From Clostridiales bacterium (GTDB taxonomy: Bacteria; Bacillota_A; Clostridia; Peptostreptococcales; Anaerovoracaceae): a DNA stretch of 15,929 nucleotides. How positions within the stretch are numbered: the first letter of the stretch is position 1; every line of letters begins with the position of its first letter. This document shows positions 14,533 through 15,929 of this stretch, piece after piece. The DNA is taken from assembly GCA_024697655.1 (NCBI GenBank), contig JAILFI010000187.1, positions 1 through 15,929 on the forward strand. The letters are read 5' to 3'. A model generated the notes under the pieces. The model ran no database searches. It had not been told where the DNA came from and saw only the letters and a program-made list of their open reading frames with translations. Position numbers and translations under genes: made by a program.

Positions 14533-15792
14533 ATGCTGACGATTGCACCGAAAGGAACAAAAGACGTTCTGCCCGATGAAGTATACAAGTGGCACTACGT
14601 GGAAAACGCATTCGCGGACATCTGCGCGCGCTATGGGTTCCGTGAGATCCGCACCCCGGATTTCGAGCATACGGAACTGTTCAAACGCGGCGTCGGTGAT
14701 ACGACCGATATCGTGCAGAAGGAAATGTACACCTGGGAGCAGGCCAAACGCAGTCTGACCCTGCGTCCGGAAGGGACTTCCCCTGTGGTCCGCGCTTTTG
14801 TTGAACACAAACTATACGCGGAAGCGCAGCCGTCCAAGTACTATTACAATATCCCGTGCTTCCGTTATGAGAAACCGCAGTCGGGACGTCTGCGCGCATT
14901 CCACCAGTTCGGGGTCGAGATCTTCGGTACGAACAACATGATGGCGGATGCGGAAGTTATCGCGCTGGGACACGATTTTCTGGAAGAGATGGGCATCACC
15001 GACATCGAACTGCGCATCAACAGCATCGGATGTCCGAAGTGCCGTTCGAAGTACAGAGAGGTCCTCAAGGACTTCCTGCGGCCGAAGTACGACTGCCTCT
15101 GCGACACATGCAAGAGCCGGTTTGAGCGCAACCCGATGCGTATCCTCGACTGCAAATCGCCGGAAGATCAGGCATTGGTCAAAGACGCGCCGAAGATGCT
15201 CGATCATCTGTGTGACGAGTGTAAGGAAGCATTTGAAGAACTCAAGGCGGATCTGGACGCGATGGGGATCCCGTATGTGGTCGACCCCGGCATCGTCCGC
15301 GGTCTTGATTACTACACCAAGACGGCATTCGAATTCGTGACGACTGCGATCGGCGCCCAGGGGACCGTATGCGGCGGTGGTCGGTACGACCACCTGAGCG
15401 AAGAACTCGGCGGACCGCCCATCCCGGGTGTCGGCTTCGGGCTCGGCATCGAGCGTCTGCTGATCACCATGGAAGCGAGCGGCAGGGAGATCCCCAAGCC
15501 GGCCGGTGCGGACGCATTCATCGTTGTCATGGGTGACGCGGCACGCAAAGAGGGGCTCGCGCTCATGCGCAGACTCCGTCAGGAAGGGCTCAAGGTCGAA
15601 ATGGACGACATGGGCCGCAACGTCAAAAACCAGTTCAAATATGCCGACCGCACCGGCGCACGCAGCGCCATCGTCATCGGCGATACCGAGATCGAACAGC
15701 AGGTCGTTTCCCTGAAAGATATGGAAAGCGGCGAGCAGGTCACGATCCCGATGGATGAGATCGTTGCGACGCTGATGGCAAAACGCGGATAG
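14533..15792 (+). CDS. hisS: Histidyl-tRNA synthetase
   Basis: 419 residues from ATG 14533, the normal HisRS length. The N terminus LTIAPKGTKDVLP is family-typical. TLRPEGTSPVVRA (76-88), motif 2 FRYEKPQSGRLRAFHQFGVE (110-129), the histidine-binding loop RGLDYYTKTAFEF (256-268) and motif 3 GVGFGLGIERL (299-309) are all intact. A C-terminal anticodon-binding domain spans about 327-419. The insertion domain carries cysteine pairs CPKC (167-170), CLCDTC (188-193), C207 and LCDEC (226-230), suggesting a zinc-like site. It charges tRNA-His with histidine in the cytoplasm. It is the fifth gene of the operon and has no T-box leader of its own: only 19 bases separate it from hemZ. Confidence 0.97.
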   Translation: MLTIAPKGTKDVLPDEVYKWHYVENAFADICARYGFREIRTPDFEHTELFKRGVGDTTDIVQKEMYTWEQAKRSLTLRPEGTSPVVRAFVEHKLYAEAQPSKYYYNIPCFRYEKPQSGRLRAFHQFGVEIFGTNNMMADAEVIALGHDFLEEMGITDIELRINSIGCPKCRSKYREVLKDFLRPKYDCLCDTCKSRFERNPMRILDCKSPEDQALVKDAPKMLDHLCDECKEAFEELKADLDAMGIPYVVDPGIVRGLDYYTKTAFEFVTTAIGAQGTVCGGGRYDHLSEELGGPPIPGVGFGLGIERLLITMEASGREIPKPAGADAFIVVMGDAARKEGLALMRRLRQEGLKVEMDDMGRNVKNQFKYADRTGARSAIVIGDTEIEQQVVSLKDMESGEQVTIPMDEIVATLMAKRG

Positions 15793-15826
15793 CGATTACT
15801 TAATGATTAGGCAAAAGAGGAAAACA

Positions 15827-15929
15827 ATGAGCAGATTATTCAAGCGGACCTGCATGTGCGGGGAAGTGACGGAAGAGTATATTGGTAAAGAAGTTGTGAT
15901 CAACGGCTGGGTCGCCAAAGCGCGCGACC
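15827..15929 (+). CDS. aspS: Aspartyl-tRNA synthetase, N-terminal fragment cut by window edge
   Basis: 34 complete codons from ATG 15827, with AAAGAGG at 15814-15820 six bases upstream. The visible part contains TCMCGEVTEEYIGKEVVINGW (residues 8 onward), then VAKARD. This matches the start of the OB-fold anticodon-binding domain of AspRS, where CGxV, IGxxV and GWVxxxRD are conserved. The hisS-aspS order is common in Bacillota. The 34-base spacer after hisS shows no terminator or promoter, so aspS is probably in the same operon. Because only the N terminus is present, I cannot say whether it is a discriminating or non-discriminating AspRS. Confidence 0.9.
   Translation, partial: MSRLFKRTCMCGEVTEEYIGKEVVINGWVAKARD

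Overview
The window looks like a chromosomal segment from a low-oxygen Bacillota, most likely Clostridia in the broad sense. The reasons are the gene order yajC-secDF-rel-MBL hydrolase-hemZ-hisS-aspS, strong AGGAGG-type ribosome binding sites, sigma-A-like promoters, a HemZ-type radical SAM protein, and an RND exporter with no periplasmic adaptor or outer-membrane partner beside it. Coding DNA is moderately GC-rich, while the promoter-bearing spacers are visibly AT-rich. I cannot name the genus. All genes and both tRNAs lie on the + strand.

Region 1 (1-2578) is a three-gene cluster: the 3' part of a VTC-type (polyphosphate polymerase-like) protein, a DUF4956 membrane protein, and a secreted lipoprotein with a Cthe_2159-type carbohydrate-binding beta-helix. 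This association recurs in Bacillota, but its physiological role is not settled. It is the best candidate here for an under-described system.

Region 2 (2586-6781) holds a tRNA-Leu(GAG) with its own promoter and terminator, a large RND-family exporter with an inserted coiled-coil domain and a probable TTG start, and a tRNA-Leu(CAA). The promoter of the second tRNA overlaps the end of the exporter gene. The second tRNA has no terminator of its own and probably shares a transcript with yajC.

Region 3 (6828-15929) is a housekeeping block. yajC ends at a strong terminator. A new promoter then starts secDF (fused), rel (bifunctional ppGpp synthetase/hydrolase), an MBL-fold hydrolase, hemZ, hisS and the first 103 bases of aspS. 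The spacers are short (4-base overlap to 36 bases) and no further terminator is visible, so these probably form one operon linking protein export, the stringent response and aminoacyl-tRNA supply. YajC and SecDF both carry unusual highly charged cytoplasmic C-terminal tails.

No CRISPR array, insertion sequence, phage gene, integrase or riboswitch is visible. Most of the window is ordinary core genome. The interest lies in the first cluster, the exporter's extra domain, the tRNA/promoter arrangement and the Sec tails.
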